A stretch of 64,000 bases of DNA, taken from Acidobacteriota bacterium. Its GTDB lineage: Bacteria; Acidobacteriota; Thermoanaerobaculia; Gp7-AA8; JAHWKK01. The notes beneath the pieces were generated by a model. It was given only the letters and a program-made list of their open reading frames with translations, ran no database searches and was not told where the DNA came from. Position numbers and translations under genes: made by a program. Where the stretch lies: the NCBI GenBank assembly GCA_019347945.1, contig JAHWKK010000004.1, positions 1 to 64,000 on the forward strand. Direction: 5' to 3'. Shown here piece after piece: positions 9,743-20,300 of this stretch (position 1 is its first letter; each line of letters begins with the position of its first letter).

Positions 9743-11077
9743 TCACACCAACGACGAGAATGCGCCATCCAGCGCGTCGACGAGCTCATCGATGTCAGCC
9801 CGCGTCGCAATCAACGGCGGTCCGAGCCGGATGACGTTTCCGTAGAGCCCGCCTTTTCCGATCAGCACACCGCCCCGCCGCGTCTCTTCGAATACCTTCA
9901 GCACCGCTTCCGGAGCGGGCTCCTTCGTCGTTCGATCCTTCACACATTCGATCGCCTGCATCAATCCCATCCCGCGGACGTCACCGATCACGGGGTACTT
10001 CTCCTTCAATTCCTCGAGTCGCTGGCGGAGGTACCCACCGACGACCGCGGCGTTTCGCGGAAGCTCGTTCTCCTCAATGACACGGATCGTCGCCAGGGCC
10101 GCCGCCGAGCTCACCGGATTTCCGCCGAAAGTCGAGAACGTCAGCGACGGGTAGGCGTCGGCAATCTCCCCGGTTGCCACCGTCAGCCCGATGGGTGCTC
10201 CGTTCGCCATCCCCTTCGCGGAGGTGATCACGTCGGGCTCGACGTCCCAGTGCTCGATGCCGAACCACTTGTCACCCGTGCGCCCCCATCCGGTCTGGAC
10301 CTCGTCGGCGATGAAGATGCCGCCGTATCGTCTGATGATCGAGGTGACCTCGGAAAAGTACTCCTTCGGCGGGGTGATGAAGCCGCCGACACCGAGAATC
10401 GGCTCGGCAATGAAGGCGGCGATCTGGCCGTCGGTCGTGGTCTGGATCAGCTCTTCCGCGTCTTTGGCACAGCGGATGTCGCATGAGGGGTAGCTCAGGC
10501 CAAACGGGCAACGGTAGCAGTACGGCGCCGCGAGATGCTTGATTCCCGCCACGTGCGTGCCGCCGTGCCGCCAGCTCGCATGACCCGCCGCGCTCATCGC
10601 GAGCATCGATCGGCCGCTGTAGGAGTGGCGGAGTGCGATGATCTCCTGGCGGCCGGTGTAGAGCCGGGCGAGCACGATCGCGGTCTCGTCCGCCTCGGTT
10701 CCGCTGTTGGTGAAGAAGCTCTTTTCGAGGCGGCCCGGCGTAATCTCCGCGATCTTCTCTGCGAGATCCGCCTGCGGCCGGTTCACGTAGAGGGTGGAGG
10801 TGTGTGCGATCTTCCGGGCCTGATCGATGATCGCTTCGGTCACGACGGGATTCGCGTGTCCCACCGAGACCGTCAGCACGCCCCCGAAACAATCGAGATA
10901 ACGATTGCCGTCCTCGTCCCAGACGTGCATTCCCTCGCCTCGATCGAGAACGAGCGGCTCTTCGTAATAGGTCGTCGCACAGCGCCAGATATGCTCCCGA
11001 TGCTTGCGAAGCGTCTCTGACGAGCGTGACGGCGAGGCCGTCTCGCGTCCAGCCGCGGCGGTTCCCGGCTCAGCCAT
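9743..11077 (-). CDS. Class III PLP aminotransferase (AGXT2-like; beta-alanine/beta-aminoisobutyrate:pyruvate)
   Basis: Fourth step: moves the amino group of beta-alanine or beta-aminoisobutyrate to pyruvate or glyoxylate, giving malonate or methylmalonate semialdehyde. 444 residues; PLP lysine Lys288 (SAKGMANG), phosphate/pyridine contacts around IADEVQTGWGRTG (Asp258) and the GTEAD turn at 126-130. Four cysteines (Cys187, 190, 199, 203 in YCYRCPFGLSYPSCDIRC) match the conserved insert of AGXT2-type enzymes. Only three bases separate it from the preA stop, so the two are coupled. Other omega-amino acids may also serve. Confidence 0.88.
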   Translation of the reverse strand: MAEPGTAAAGRETASPSRSSETLRKHREHIWRCATTYYEEPLVLDRGEGMHVWDEDGNRYLDCFGGVLTVSVGHANPVVTEAIIDQARKIAHTSTLYVNRPQADLAEKIAEITPGRLEKSFFTNSGTEADETAIVLARLYTGRQEIIALRHSYSGRSMLAMSAAGHASWRHGGTHVAGIKHLAAPYCYRCPFGLSYPSCDIRCAKDAEELIQTTTDGQIAAFIAEPILGVGGFITPPKEYFSEVTSIIRRYGGIFIADEVQTGWGRTGDKWFGIEHWDVEPDVITSAKGMANGAPIGLTVATGEIADAYPSLTFSTFGGNPVSSAAALATIRVIEENELPRNAAVVGGYLRQRLEELKEKYPVIGDVRGMGLMQAIECVKDRTTKEPAPEAVLKVFEETRRGGVLIGKGGLYGNVIRLGPPLIATRADIDELVDALDGAFSSLV

Positions 11078-11080
11078 CCA

Positions 11081-12223
11081 TCACCCCTTGATCACCGCTT
11101 CGGCGGTCTCCTCGCTCGGTGCATACCCTTCCTCGTCGTAGCCGCCGTGATAGTCGCGGCCATCGGGTCTGCGAATCTTCGAATGCGTCACGATCCGGTC
11201 GCGGAGCAGACCGCGGAAGTCATCCAGCCTGCTCCAGCCGCGATCGCTGTTGCGCTCGATGAACGCCTCCATCCCGCCGGTCAACGTGCGGATCACGTTC
11301 GGCCCGATCGCGTGATCGAGCATCGCCGCGGTGCAGACCTGGACCGTTCCGCATCCGAGCAGAAAGTAGTTCAGTGCGTGGTCGAAATTCGAGACTCCGC
11401 CGATGCCGGAAAACTCCGCCTCCGGAAATCGCTTCGTCATCTGCGCCATCTTCGCCAGCGACAGCGGGAGGATCGCCGGTCCCCCGAGACCACCCGTCGA
11501 GACCAGGCCATCCACATTCATTTCGAATTCCAGCGTCTCCGGGTCGACCAGAGGGAGCGAAGTGAACGTGTTGGTCGATGCGATGGCATCCGCACCGCCC
11601 TTGAAGGCTGCCTCCGCTTCGATCGTGATGTCGGTCGTCGTGGGTGTCAGTTTGCACCACACCGGAACCGTCGCGACCTCCTTCACGACCTTGTTCACCA
11701 GCTCGCACAGTCGTGCGTTCCGTCCCACGTTGGAGCCCATGTCGTCGCGGTCCATGTGCGGACAGGAGAAGTTCAGCTCGATTCCGTCGACTCCTTCGTC
11801 CTGTACTGCTCTGGTCAGGGTCTGCCAGTGCTCGAGCTCACGATCATTCTCCGACCCTGCCATGATCGAGGCGATGAGCATGTGATCCGGATAGCTCTTC
11901 TTGATGTTGCTCAGCCGGCCGATCCACCATTCGAGCGGCTTGTCCGAGATCAATTCCCAATTCCAGGAGGAGTGAAGTACGGATCCGGGCCGCTTCTTCA
12001 TCGACAGCCCCGGACTGGCTGCATCGGCGCGGAGAAACTTCGTCTTCGGACCGGCGACATTGACCACGGGATGCATTCCGATGGTCTTGGTGACCACTCC
12101 CCCCCAGCCCGCTTCGAAGGCGCGCATGATGTTGTTCTCCGACTCGGTTGGAGGCGCCGATGACAGAAGGAACGGATTTCTGAATCGAAGCCCGGTGAAA
12201 GTTACTGAAAGATCTGCTGCCAT
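11081..12223 (-). CDS. preA: Dihydropyrimidine dehydrogenase subunit PreA (short form)
   Basis: First step: reduction of uracil/thymine to the 5,6-dihydro form (or the reverse). 380 residues, FMN-binding dihydroorotate-dehydrogenase-like barrel with LSSAPPTESENN at 20-31, NFSCPHMDRDDMGSNVG around 151-167, KTIG near 46 and GIGG/FMN phosphate loop in the C-terminal half. Unlike Escherichia coli PreA (about 410 residues) it ends in DEEGYAPSEETAEAVIKG with no cysteines, so the C-terminal two-[4Fe-4S] ferredoxin domain is absent. No PreT-like flavoprotein is present in the operon. The electron partner must come from elsewhere. ATG follows GAGGGGG at about seven bases. Confidence 0.88.
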   Translation of the reverse strand: MAADLSVTFTGLRFRNPFLLSSAPPTESENNIMRAFEAGWGGVVTKTIGMHPVVNVAGPKTKFLRADAASPGLSMKKRPGSVLHSSWNWELISDKPLEWWIGRLSNIKKSYPDHMLIASIMAGSENDRELEHWQTLTRAVQDEGVDGIELNFSCPHMDRDDMGSNVGRNARLCELVNKVVKEVATVPVWCKLTPTTTDITIEAEAAFKGGADAIASTNTFTSLPLVDPETLEFEMNVDGLVSTGGLGGPAILPLSLAKMAQMTKRFPEAEFSGIGGVSNFDHALNYFLLGCGTVQVCTAAMLDHAIGPNVIRTLTGGMEAFIERNSDRGWSRLDDFRGLLRDRIVTHSKIRRPDGRDYHGGYDEEGYAPSEETAEAVIKG

Positions 12224-12275
12224 GATTGCCCCCTCATCATTACACCCGATCGCTGTACGCTGAGCGCGATCCGGG

Positions 12276-13760
12276 TTACGACATCCAGTTCACGCCCGCT
12301 TCCCGGTTCCACTTGGTCGTGAACTTCTTCGTCTGCGTCCAGAGCTCGATCGATCCTTTCCCGGTGATGTCGCCGACGCCGAATTTCGATTCGTTCCACC
12401 CGCCGAACGGAAACGGCTCGCGCGGAACCGGTACGCCGACGTTGATGCCGATCATGCCGGCGCTCGCACGCTCCATCACTGTCCGCGCGGTCCCGCCGCT
12501 CTCGGTGTAGACGGCCGCCGCGTTGCCATAGGTCGAGCGGTTCTCGATCGACAGCGCCTCGTCGAGGTCGGAGCTCCGGATGATCGCCAGAACCGGCCCG
12601 AAGACCTCCTCCTGTGCGATCGCCATTTCCGGGGTCACGTGATCGAGAATCGTAGGACCGACCCAGAAACCGTCCTCGCGGCCCACGGGGCTGTAGCCGC
12701 GACCGTCGACCAGTACTTTCGCTCCCGCCGCCTCCGCTTCGGTGATGTAACGCTCGATCCGCTCCTTCGCTTCGCGCGAGATCACCGGGCCCATCGTCTC
12801 ACCCGGCACCACGCCGGTGACGACCGCCTTCATCCGTTCGATCACCGCATCCGTTTCGCCCACCGCGACCATCACCGAGGCTGCCATGCAACGCTGCCCG
12901 GCACACCCGGACATCGAGGCGATGACGTTCGACGCGGTCATCTCCACATCCGCGTCCGGCATGACAAGAAGATGATTCTTCGCTCCACCCAGCGCCAGCA
13001 CGCGCTTCAGATTCGAAGTGCCCCGCTGGTAGACGATCTTCGCGACGCGCGTCGAGCCGACGAAACTGATCGCGCGGATCCCGGGATGGTCGCAGATTGC
13101 CTCGACGATCTCTCGATCCCCGTGGACGACGTTCAACACGCCTTTCGGCAAACCCGCCTCCGCGAGAAGCTCAGCGATCCGGCGCGCGCTCAGCGGAACG
13201 AGCTCCGACGGCTTCAGCACCATCGTGTTGCCGAGAACGAGCGCGTTCGGGATCGACCAGTTCGGAACCATGTTCGGGAAGTTGAACGGAGTGATCGACG
13301 CGACGACGCCGAGCGGAAACCGTTCGGTACGGCACTCCACGCCCCGGCTCACCTCGAGAACCTCGCCCGGCACCAGTTGCGGAAGCGAACAGGCGAACTC
13401 GCAAAGCTCGGCCGACTTCAGAACCTCCGCCCGCGCCTCGTCCGGCACTTTCCCGTTCTCCTCGTGGATGAGCGCAGCCAGCTCTTCGAGATTCGCCTCG
13501 AGCAGAGCTTTGTAGCGATAGAAGATCGCGGCGCGCTCCTTGATCGGCGTTGTGGACCACCCCGGGAAGGCTGCCTCCGCCGCGTCGACCGCTCGAGCCA
13601 GGTCCGCGGCGCTCGACCGCGGCACGCGAGAGATCACCCTTCCGGAGGTCGGATTCGTCACCTCGAGATGATCACGGTCGACGCGCTCGAACTCCCCGCC
13701 GACGTAGTTCTCGACGTCCGGGTACTTCGGCGACACTTTCGATTCGGCTGCGACACTCAT
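12276..13760 (-). CDS. mmsA: CoA-acylating methylmalonate/malonate-semialdehyde dehydrogenase
   Basis: Final step: oxidises malonate semialdehyde to acetyl-CoA (or methylmalonate semialdehyde to propionyl-CoA) with NAD+ and CoA, releasing CO2. 494 residues, aldehyde dehydrogenase fold; catalytic Cys291 in SGCAGQRCMAAS, NAD motif FVGSTRVA at 233-240, and the family-typical ITPFNFPNMVP at 156-166. I chose ATG 13760 rather than the in-frame ATG at 13802 because GGAGG sits six bases before it and the family starts near there. First gene of the six-gene pyrimidine operon. Confidence 0.92.
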   Translation of the reverse strand: MSVAAESKVSPKYPDVENYVGGEFERVDRDHLEVTNPTSGRVISRVPRSSAADLARAVDAAEAAFPGWSTTPIKERAAIFYRYKALLEANLEELAALIHEENGKVPDEARAEVLKSAELCEFACSLPQLVPGEVLEVSRGVECRTERFPLGVVASITPFNFPNMVPNWSIPNALVLGNTMVLKPSELVPLSARRIAELLAEAGLPKGVLNVVHGDREIVEAICDHPGIRAISFVGSTRVAKIVYQRGTSNLKRVLALGGAKNHLLVMPDADVEMTASNVIASMSGCAGQRCMAASVMVAVGETDAVIERMKAVVTGVVPGETMGPVISREAKERIERYITEAEAAGAKVLVDGRGYSPVGREDGFWVGPTILDHVTPEMAIAQEEVFGPVLAIIRSSDLDEALSIENRSTYGNAAAVYTESGGTARTVMERASAGMIGINVGVPVPREPFPFGGWNESKFGVGDITGKGSIELWTQTKKFTTKWNREAGVNWMS

Positions 13761-13804
13761 CACGCCCTCCGATCTGGAGCCGGGCCTCAACGGCGAAAAC
13801 AACG

Positions 13805-13810
13805 ATTATA
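13805..13810 (-). promoter_or_regulatory. Candidate -10 box of the pyrimidine operon
   Basis: TATAAT on the minus strand, 45 bases before the mmsA start, preceded by GGGG; no good -35 hexamer is seen at 17 bases, so an activator or extended -10 would be needed. Confidence 0.3.
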
Positions 13811-13933
13811 CCCCTCGAATGTCCGGGTCGGGCCGCCGTTGGATGTCGCAGCGCTCGTTACGGCGAGATCGGATCTGGTGGATCGCGCAGAACGGCCGAG
13901 CCTCGCCCGCGCAAGTCGACGCGGCACCACCTC

Positions 13934-13970
13934 AAAAAGCTCCGGGAGGCCGATTTCGGCCTCCCGGAGC
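13934..13970 (-). terminator. Rho-independent terminator of the TonB receptor gene
   Basis: GCTCCGGGAGGCCG pairs perfectly with 13957-13970 across a four-base loop (14-bp stem) and is followed on the minus strand by TTTTTGAGG. It lies 22 bases beyond the receptor stop. Confidence 0.85.
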
Positions 13971-13991
13971 GTGATGCGTCGATGAAGTGAA

Positions 13992-16900
13992 TCAGAATGA
14001 GACGCGAAGGCCCAGGCGGAGCTGCCACCGGGAGCGCGTGTCCTGGGTGGAAAACTGGCGGCCAGGGTTCAGCGCGCCGTTGAAGCTTTCCCGGTAGATC
14101 GACTTGCCGGTCGTGGGGTCTTCCCCGCGATAGGTGACGGGTGTGTACGTCTGGAAGCGGACGAACTCCATCACGCCCCAGTCGCTGTCGAGGAGGTTGG
14201 CGAAGTTCATGACGTCCAGGTAGATGTTGGTCAGGGTGCCTGCGAGCGGAACACCGAACTCGTAGTGGAGGTCGATCTGCTGGTTCCACGGTCCGGTCGA
14301 CTCGTTGGCCGAAAGGATTCTGCCGGCGGTCGGGTCGATTCCCGCGCTCTCGAGAAAAGCGGCGAGCACGCTGTAGTCGACCACCTGTCCGGAGGAATTC
14401 TGGATGATGACCTCATCCGCGGAGCCCGGAACAAAGAGAAGATCGTTCGAGAACAGACGGTCCCTGTTCGGATCGCCGCCCATCAGAAGCGAATAAGGCT
14501 GCCCCGACGAAGCGTCGAAATAGAGACCGATCGTCTGGTTGAAGATTCCCGTCGTGAACGTGTAGCTCCCACTCGCCACGACGCGCTCACTGACCTCGAA
14601 GCTCGAACGATAGGTGTCCTGCTCGAAAAGGTCGCCTCGGGTCGGGTGGAACTGGAAATTCGAGATTGCGCGGCTCGACGTCGCTTCGAACGCCGTGGTG
14701 GCGTCCTGATTGGCGTAAGAGGCCGACAGAGTCACGCCATTGGTGAACGGACGCACGAATTGCACCGTGTACATCGTCGCGTCGCCCTCGTTCGTATTCG
14801 TCAGAAGAATCGCATCGCGAATGGCGGGGCTGACGTTCGAATAGGTCGGACGCCCGTCGAGAGGACTCGTGCCGGTCTGAACGCGATTCACGTTCTCGTA
14901 GAACACGTCCTTCTGCGTTTCCTCCAGGATCACCTCGGCCGAGCCGCGAATACCCCACGGGAGCTCGCGATCGTAGCCGAGGGTCGCGCGAAGAACGCGC
15001 GGCATCTCGAAGTCGGGATCGATCAGGTCGACCGAGAAGGCGCCCCCGGCGGCGGGAAGATCCTTGGGCTGGCTGTTCGGATCAGGATTGAACAGCGGCA
15101 TGCACGAAGCGCTGAAGCAGCTCAGCGCCGTCTGCTCGACCCCTGTGTTCCCGTAGGCGTTCGAGATCCAGACGTACGGCGTGCGGCCGGCGAAGACGCC
15201 GACGCCGCCACGAAGCTGATGTTGAACGAACCCGGGGAGGGCCCAGTTGAATCCGACCCTCGGCGAGATGACGACGTCTTCACTCGGCGCAACGGCGGTC
15301 GAGAAACCGATCGCCGGTGGGACATCGGGATTGAACGATGGGGTGTCCGGAAAGTTCGGCTTGTCCGCGCGAAGCCCGAGATTCACGGTGAGGTTGTCAC
15401 TCATCCGCCAGATGTCGTTCACATAGACGCCGAGCCGGGAGGCCTCGAACTGCGTCGGGCGCCGGGGATCGGCGCCGTTGGCGAATGTGATGCGATACTC
15501 ATCGGCGATGCCCGACCGGAACGCGTCGAGGTCCGGGAAGTAGTAGTACCCCAGCGCCTCGGCCATGAAGAGATTCTTGAACTCGAAGAACTCGTTGTTG
15601 GTTCCAATCACGAGGGTGTGATCGCCTCGGACCCAGGTCAGGTCGTTGGTGAGCTCGAGGATGTCCTGATCGAGCGCGTTTGCGCCCGAGAAACGTTCGG
15701 TTCCGACCCGCGCTGCTCCTCTTCGAGGCCCGGTGCCGCCGATCTCGACGGACGGGAACTGAATGGGTACCGCACGCTGGTCGCGGATGGTCTGCAGACC
15801 GATTCGTGCTTCGTTGAACACTGAGGCGCCGAACACGCTGTTCAGCTGGGCCACGGTCGAATTCGTCTCCGATGTGAACGTATAGATCGCGGTGGGGAAT
15901 GTGAAAACGCTCGTCCCACGCGAGCCCGTGTTGTCCCGTCCGCCTTTTACGTAGTTGTGCCGGAGGGTGAAGTTGTGGTTGTCGCCTGCGTTCCAGTCGA
16001 GACGACCGAAAAAGAGGTCGTTCTCGGTGATGCTGGCAATGTCCCCGAGCCCTCCCGGATCGTAGCCGTATGTATCGATCAGGAAATCCCGCAGAGCGAC
16101 GAGGTCGACGTTGCCCTGATACTGGTTGCCGGTCGTTCCGTCGGCCGACACGCCGGTGGGTGCCTCGCGCTCGTTGATCTCGGCATTGAGAAAGAAAAAG
16201 GCGGTGTCGCTGACGATCGGTCCGCCCAGGCGGCCGCCGTACTGATCCGAGCTGAAGTTCGCAATCGGTCTGTCGAAGGGACCGTCTCCGACGAAGGACT
16301 CGTCCCTCTGGTTCCAGAACAGCGATCCCTCCAGCGAGTTCGAACCGGAGCGGGTAACCGCGTTGATGCCGCCGCCGGTGAAGCCGCTCTGTCGAACGTC
16401 ATAAGGTGAGACCACGAGCTGCAGTTCCTGAATCGCGTCGAGGGAGATCGGCTGCGTGTCCGCCTGGCCTCCGGGCGTACCGGTGGCGGCGAGGCCGAAG
16501 AGGTCATTGTTGACCGAACCGTCGATCTGAATCGTGTTGTAGCGGTTGTTGCGTCCCGCAACGCTCATGCTCGTCGCGCTCGAATCGAACGGTGCGACGT
16601 TGAACAGCGGGTTGGTTCGCGCGAAGTCCTGAAGACTCCGGTTCACCGTCGGCAGTGACATGATCTCCTCGGTGGAGACCGACGAGGTCGAGCCGGTCTG
16701 GGCCGGATCGATCAGCTCCGCGGTCGCCGTGACCGACACAATCTCGGTGACGACCGCCAGCTGCAGCGCCATCGAAACCTCCGTGGCGGTACCCAGATTG
16801 ACCATTACGCCCGTCAGCTCCGAAGTCTGGAAGCCACTCAGGCTCGCGCTGATCGTGTAGGGGCCACCGACGCGGACGTTCGGAATGAGATAGCGGCCAT

Positions 16901-17114
16901 TCCCCCCGGTGACCGCCGAGTAACGGCTCGAGGTCGGGGTGTGAATCGCCTCGATCGTGACGCCCGGCAGCGCCGTACCGTCGGCAGCCGCCGTCACGGA
17001 TCCCGTCAGCGTACCCGTTGTCGCCTGCGCGAACGCGGCTGACGGGACGAGAAGAATCAGAATCGCGAGAGCGGAAAAAAGTGTGAATCGTGAATGTGTT
17101 TTTCTAACCGACAT
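13992..17114 (-). CDS. TonB-dependent outer-membrane receptor with carboxypeptidase-regulatory-like N-terminal domain
   Basis: 1,040 residues: signal peptide about 1-30 (ending AAFAQ), a Cna-B/CarboxypepD_reg-like beta-sandwich about 32-115 (TGSVTAAADGTALPGVTIEA), a plug domain about 120-240 (QIDGSVNNDLFG; GGGINAVTRSGSN) and a beta-barrel ending in aromatic LGLRVSF, the usual outer-membrane insertion signal. This architecture is abundant in Acidobacteriota as Oar/SusC-like importers of oligosaccharides or peptides. The correct start is ATG 17114, eight bases after AGGAGG; the longer frame upstream lacks protein-like sequence. No SusD partner is adjacent, so the cargo is unknown. The secreted subtilisin gene lies upstream in the same direction behind its own terminator. 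Confidence 0.93.
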   Translation of the reverse strand: MSVRKTHSRFTLFSALAILILLVPSAAFAQATTGTLTGSVTAAADGTALPGVTIEAIHTPTSSRYSAVTGGNGRYLIPNVRVGGPYTISASLSGFQTSELTGVMVNLGTATEVSMALQLAVVTEIVSVTATAELIDPAQTGSTSSVSTEEIMSLPTVNRSLQDFARTNPLFNVAPFDSSATSMSVAGRNNRYNTIQIDGSVNNDLFGLAATGTPGGQADTQPISLDAIQELQLVVSPYDVRQSGFTGGGINAVTRSGSNSLEGSLFWNQRDESFVGDGPFDRPIANFSSDQYGGRLGGPIVSDTAFFFLNAEINEREAPTGVSADGTTGNQYQGNVDLVALRDFLIDTYGYDPGGLGDIASITENDLFFGRLDWNAGDNHNFTLRHNYVKGGRDNTGSRGTSVFTFPTAIYTFTSETNSTVAQLNSVFGASVFNEARIGLQTIRDQRAVPIQFPSVEIGGTGPRRGAARVGTERFSGANALDQDILELTNDLTWVRGDHTLVIGTNNEFFEFKNLFMAEALGYYYFPDLDAFRSGIADEYRITFANGADPRRPTQFEASRLGVYVNDIWRMSDNLTVNLGLRADKPNFPDTPSFNPDVPPAIGFSTAVAPSEDVVISPRVGFNWALPGFVQHQLRGGVGVFAGRTPYVWISNAYGNTGVEQTALSCFSASCMPLFNPDPNSQPKDLPAAGGAFSVDLIDPDFEMPRVLRATLGYDRELPWGIRGSAEVILEETQKDVFYENVNRVQTGTSPLDGRPTYSNVSPAIRDAILLTNTNEGDATMYTVQFVRPFTNGVTLSASYANQDATTAFEATSSRAISNFQFHPTRGDLFEQDTYRSSFEVSERVVASGSYTFTTGIFNQTIGLYFDASSGQPYSLLMGGDPNRDRLFSNDLLFVPGSADEVIIQNSSGQVVDYSVLAAFLESAGIDPTAGRILSANESTGPWNQQIDLHYEFGVPLAGTLTNIYLDVMNFANLLDSDWGVMEFVRFQTYTPVTYRGEDPTTGKSIYRESFNGALNPGRQFSTQDTRSRWQLRLGLRVSF

Positions 17115-17291
17115 CGAGTTGTCCTCCTGCTGAATTGAACTGTATCGAGCGTCACATCTTCGATTTGGGTTCGTGCGAATGGTCCGGCTCGTGGCCATTC
17201 TATCCTGCATGGACAAAATGGCCACGAAACTTTCCGCTCCGTTCTGCGGCCAAGGTGACCCTCGATGCGGGGACATGCGCGCGCCACGGCA

Positions 17292-17325
17292 AAACGGGCT
17301 GGCCCGAAGCCCAGCCCGTTTGATC
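17292..17325 (-). terminator. Stem-loop terminator of the subtilisin gene
   Basis: AAACGGGCTGG (17292-17302) pairs with CCAGCCCGTTT (17311-17321). On the minus strand the stem is followed by TTTT and lies about 25 bases beyond the subtilisin stop. Confidence 0.75.
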
Positions 17326-17344
17326 ATTGCCGCTGTCGTCCCGA

Positions 17345-20300
17345 CTACCTGACCCTCACCGTGCGGGCGATGCTGATGTCGATCGCTCCCGTTCCGCCGA
17401 GTGCATCGATGATCTGGACCGTGTAGGTCCCGGGCTCGGAGACTGAGGTCACGACACCGGAGACACCTTCGAGAAGGCTCTCACCGGAGGCGAGGAGATC
17501 TCCGAGGGGTCCGAGGACGTTGACGGTGAGCGGATGGGACGCGCCCTCGACGATGACCGAGAGCGCCGTGTCGTACTCGCTCACCTCCACGGTACGGACG
17601 ACGCTGCTGTTGAGCAGTCCGCCCATGTCGGCGGTGCTGTTCGACGTGGCGCTCCGCGACTCGACCGCCGAAGCGTCCGCGCCGCCACCCTCACAGCCGG
17701 CGATCCGGAAGCCGTCGACGAAGGCCGCGGCGTTCGTCGGGACGAGGACGACTTCGTGCACCCCCTCGCCGAGATCCGCGTATGTCCTGGAGGCGCCAAA
17801 CAGCGGCTGCGTCCCCGTTCCAGCGTAGGAGATCTGATCGCGCAGGACTCCGTCGATGTAGAGATCGGCGCTGCCGCCATGCTTCGAGGTGGCGTAGAAG
17901 TACGTCACCTGGTCTCCCTCGAAGACGACTCGGACGCGCGAGCTCTGCCCGTCGCTCTGCCGCGCCATCAGCCGGTGGTAGCCGCCACTCGACGCGCCGC
18001 CGTCCTCCTTGAAGTGCCACCCGCGGCCGTACTCGACCGCCGGGTCGGAATCGTCAATATCTTCGGTGAACGTCGTGCATTCCGCCTCGCCGACCACGCT
18101 GAACGCTGCACTTCGGGTCCCGGAGATGCCGTCCATGTTCGTGACCGTCACGTCACGTGGTCCCGCCGCGGCGCCGTGGGAGACCGAGATTGTGGCGACG
18201 AGCCACGACCCGCTTCTGTACTCCACTCCGTTGACCTCGATTCCCTCGCCGAACGACGCTGTGGCACCGGGCGAGAAATCGGCGCCGAAGATGCTCACCT
18301 CGAGCTCCTGCCCCCGCTCGGCGGAGGAAGGATCGGTCTCGATGACCGTCGGTGTGTCGCCGGTGACCCAGAGGTCCGGGTTGTCCGGAATCCACAGTTT
18401 CGTCGTCGTCCCCTCGACCGTCTCCTGAGGTGTCGGATCGGCCGTCTCGTACGTGGCGGTCGGGTTGCCGTCCGCATCGAATGTAGTGAGCGAGAACGAG
18501 TTCACGCGTCCCGAGCGGTTGATGTACCCACCCTCCTTCACGGAGAGGAACCACGGGTTCGTCTTCGACGGCGGGAGATACGACTCGACCTCATGAGTCG
18601 TCGTGAGGTCGATCGTGAAGTCGTGCTGGCGATTGCCCGTGGTCGACTCGCCCGGAACGACCGTGACGGTATCCGCCTGAAGTGCGGACTTTCCGTCGAT
18701 CACGAACCGCGCGCGCTCCACCTGCGGGCCGGTGCCGAGCAGCACGAGAAGATCGTTGTCAATCGCGTTGTGGGTGATGCTGTACGACAGACGCGCGACG
18801 GGGCGCGGTTGACCGAGCGTGACGGCGAGCGCGGGCTCTTCGATCGTTCCGACCGTCGAGTCGGTCGAGGTGTGCGCGATGCGATACCAGTACGTCTTCC
18901 CCGCCTCGACATCGGTATCACGGAAGCTGTAACCGTTCCGGTTGTGCGTCTGCTCGATGATCGCGCTGCCGATGCCCGGAATCGACGCTGCCGTCACTCT
19001 CTCGAAGACTCCCGGCGCACCGTTCACATCCTCGGCGCGATCGATGTCGTATCCCGCCAGATTGATCTCGCGCTGCGAGGCCCACGTCACGTCGATCGCC
19101 GCGGAACCGTCCGAGGCCGGCTCGGCATGGATGTAAACGACCTGCGTCTGCGAGGCAGGGTCGCCAGCGAGCCGGAGCGCTTCCTTCACCGCGGCATACG
19201 CGTCGATCTGGCCCCACCCCCCCGACGGATGGTAGTTCGGATCCCCCTGCGGGAAGGGATCCGCGCCGGCTGGTGTCTTGCCCCAGTCTCTCCGGTGCTC
19301 GCTCGTGTGTTTGAGGATCTCCCACACCTCTCGCGGTGCGAGTGACGGGTTCGCCTCGAGAATCAGCGCGACGATTCCTGCCGCATGCGGCGTGGCCATC
19401 GACGTGCCGCTGAGCGGCTTGTACTGCCTTCCGTCGGTGGTGAGCATGCCGTCCGCGGACACGATGCCCGATCCGGGCGCGGCGACGAGCGGCTTCATCT
19501 CGTCCTCGAAGTCCGCGTCTCCGTCGCTCATCCGCGGCCCCTCGTTCGAGTAGGAGGCGATGAGATCGTCCTGGCGCGTCAGCGAGTTCTGGTCCGCGAT
19601 CGCGCCGATCGTGAACGCCTTGTCGGCGGCGGCAGGCGACGGCATGTAATTGGTCGCGCGGTCATTGCCTGCCGCGACGATCGGGAACAGGCCCGCGTCG
19701 AACGCGGCGTTGATCGCACGAGAGCTGGCATCGGTGCCGTCCGACTCAGTCAGAGTCCCGAGGCTGAGATTGAGGATCCGGATGCCGTACTTCTCCTTGT
19801 TGAGGATCGCCCATTCGACCCCGTCCGCCGAACCGAACCCGGCACCGGCGTCGGAGAGAACCTTCTGATCGACGAGCAGCGAGCCGGGCGCATTTCCGCC
19901 GAACACTGCCGTGGGACCGCCGGTCCCGATCGCCGTTCCTGCCACGTGCGTCCCGTGCTGGCTCCGGGGCCCGCGGTCGATCGGGTTGATACTCTGGTCG
20001 GGCGGTGTGTTCACTGCGGGCTGGCCCGCGTAGAAGTCGCCGCCGGCGATGAACTTGCCGGTAAACGCTTCGTGCCCGGGGAATCCCGTAAGAGAATCGG
20101 GCTGATCGTTGACGCCGGTATCGAGGATGCTGACGACGACGCCGCTTCCGGTAAACCCGAGGTTGCCCTGTACGGTCGGGAACCGCTGGAACCGGCTGTC
20201 GACCACGCCCGAGGTCTTCCCGGCGACGTTGTTGACCGGATACATCATCTCGATCGCTTCGACCCGCTCGACATTCGGCAGCGATGCGACGGTCTCGATC

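Noticed and set aside
17534-19345. 603-codon open frame on the plus strand
   Set aside because: Shadow of the subtilisin gene.
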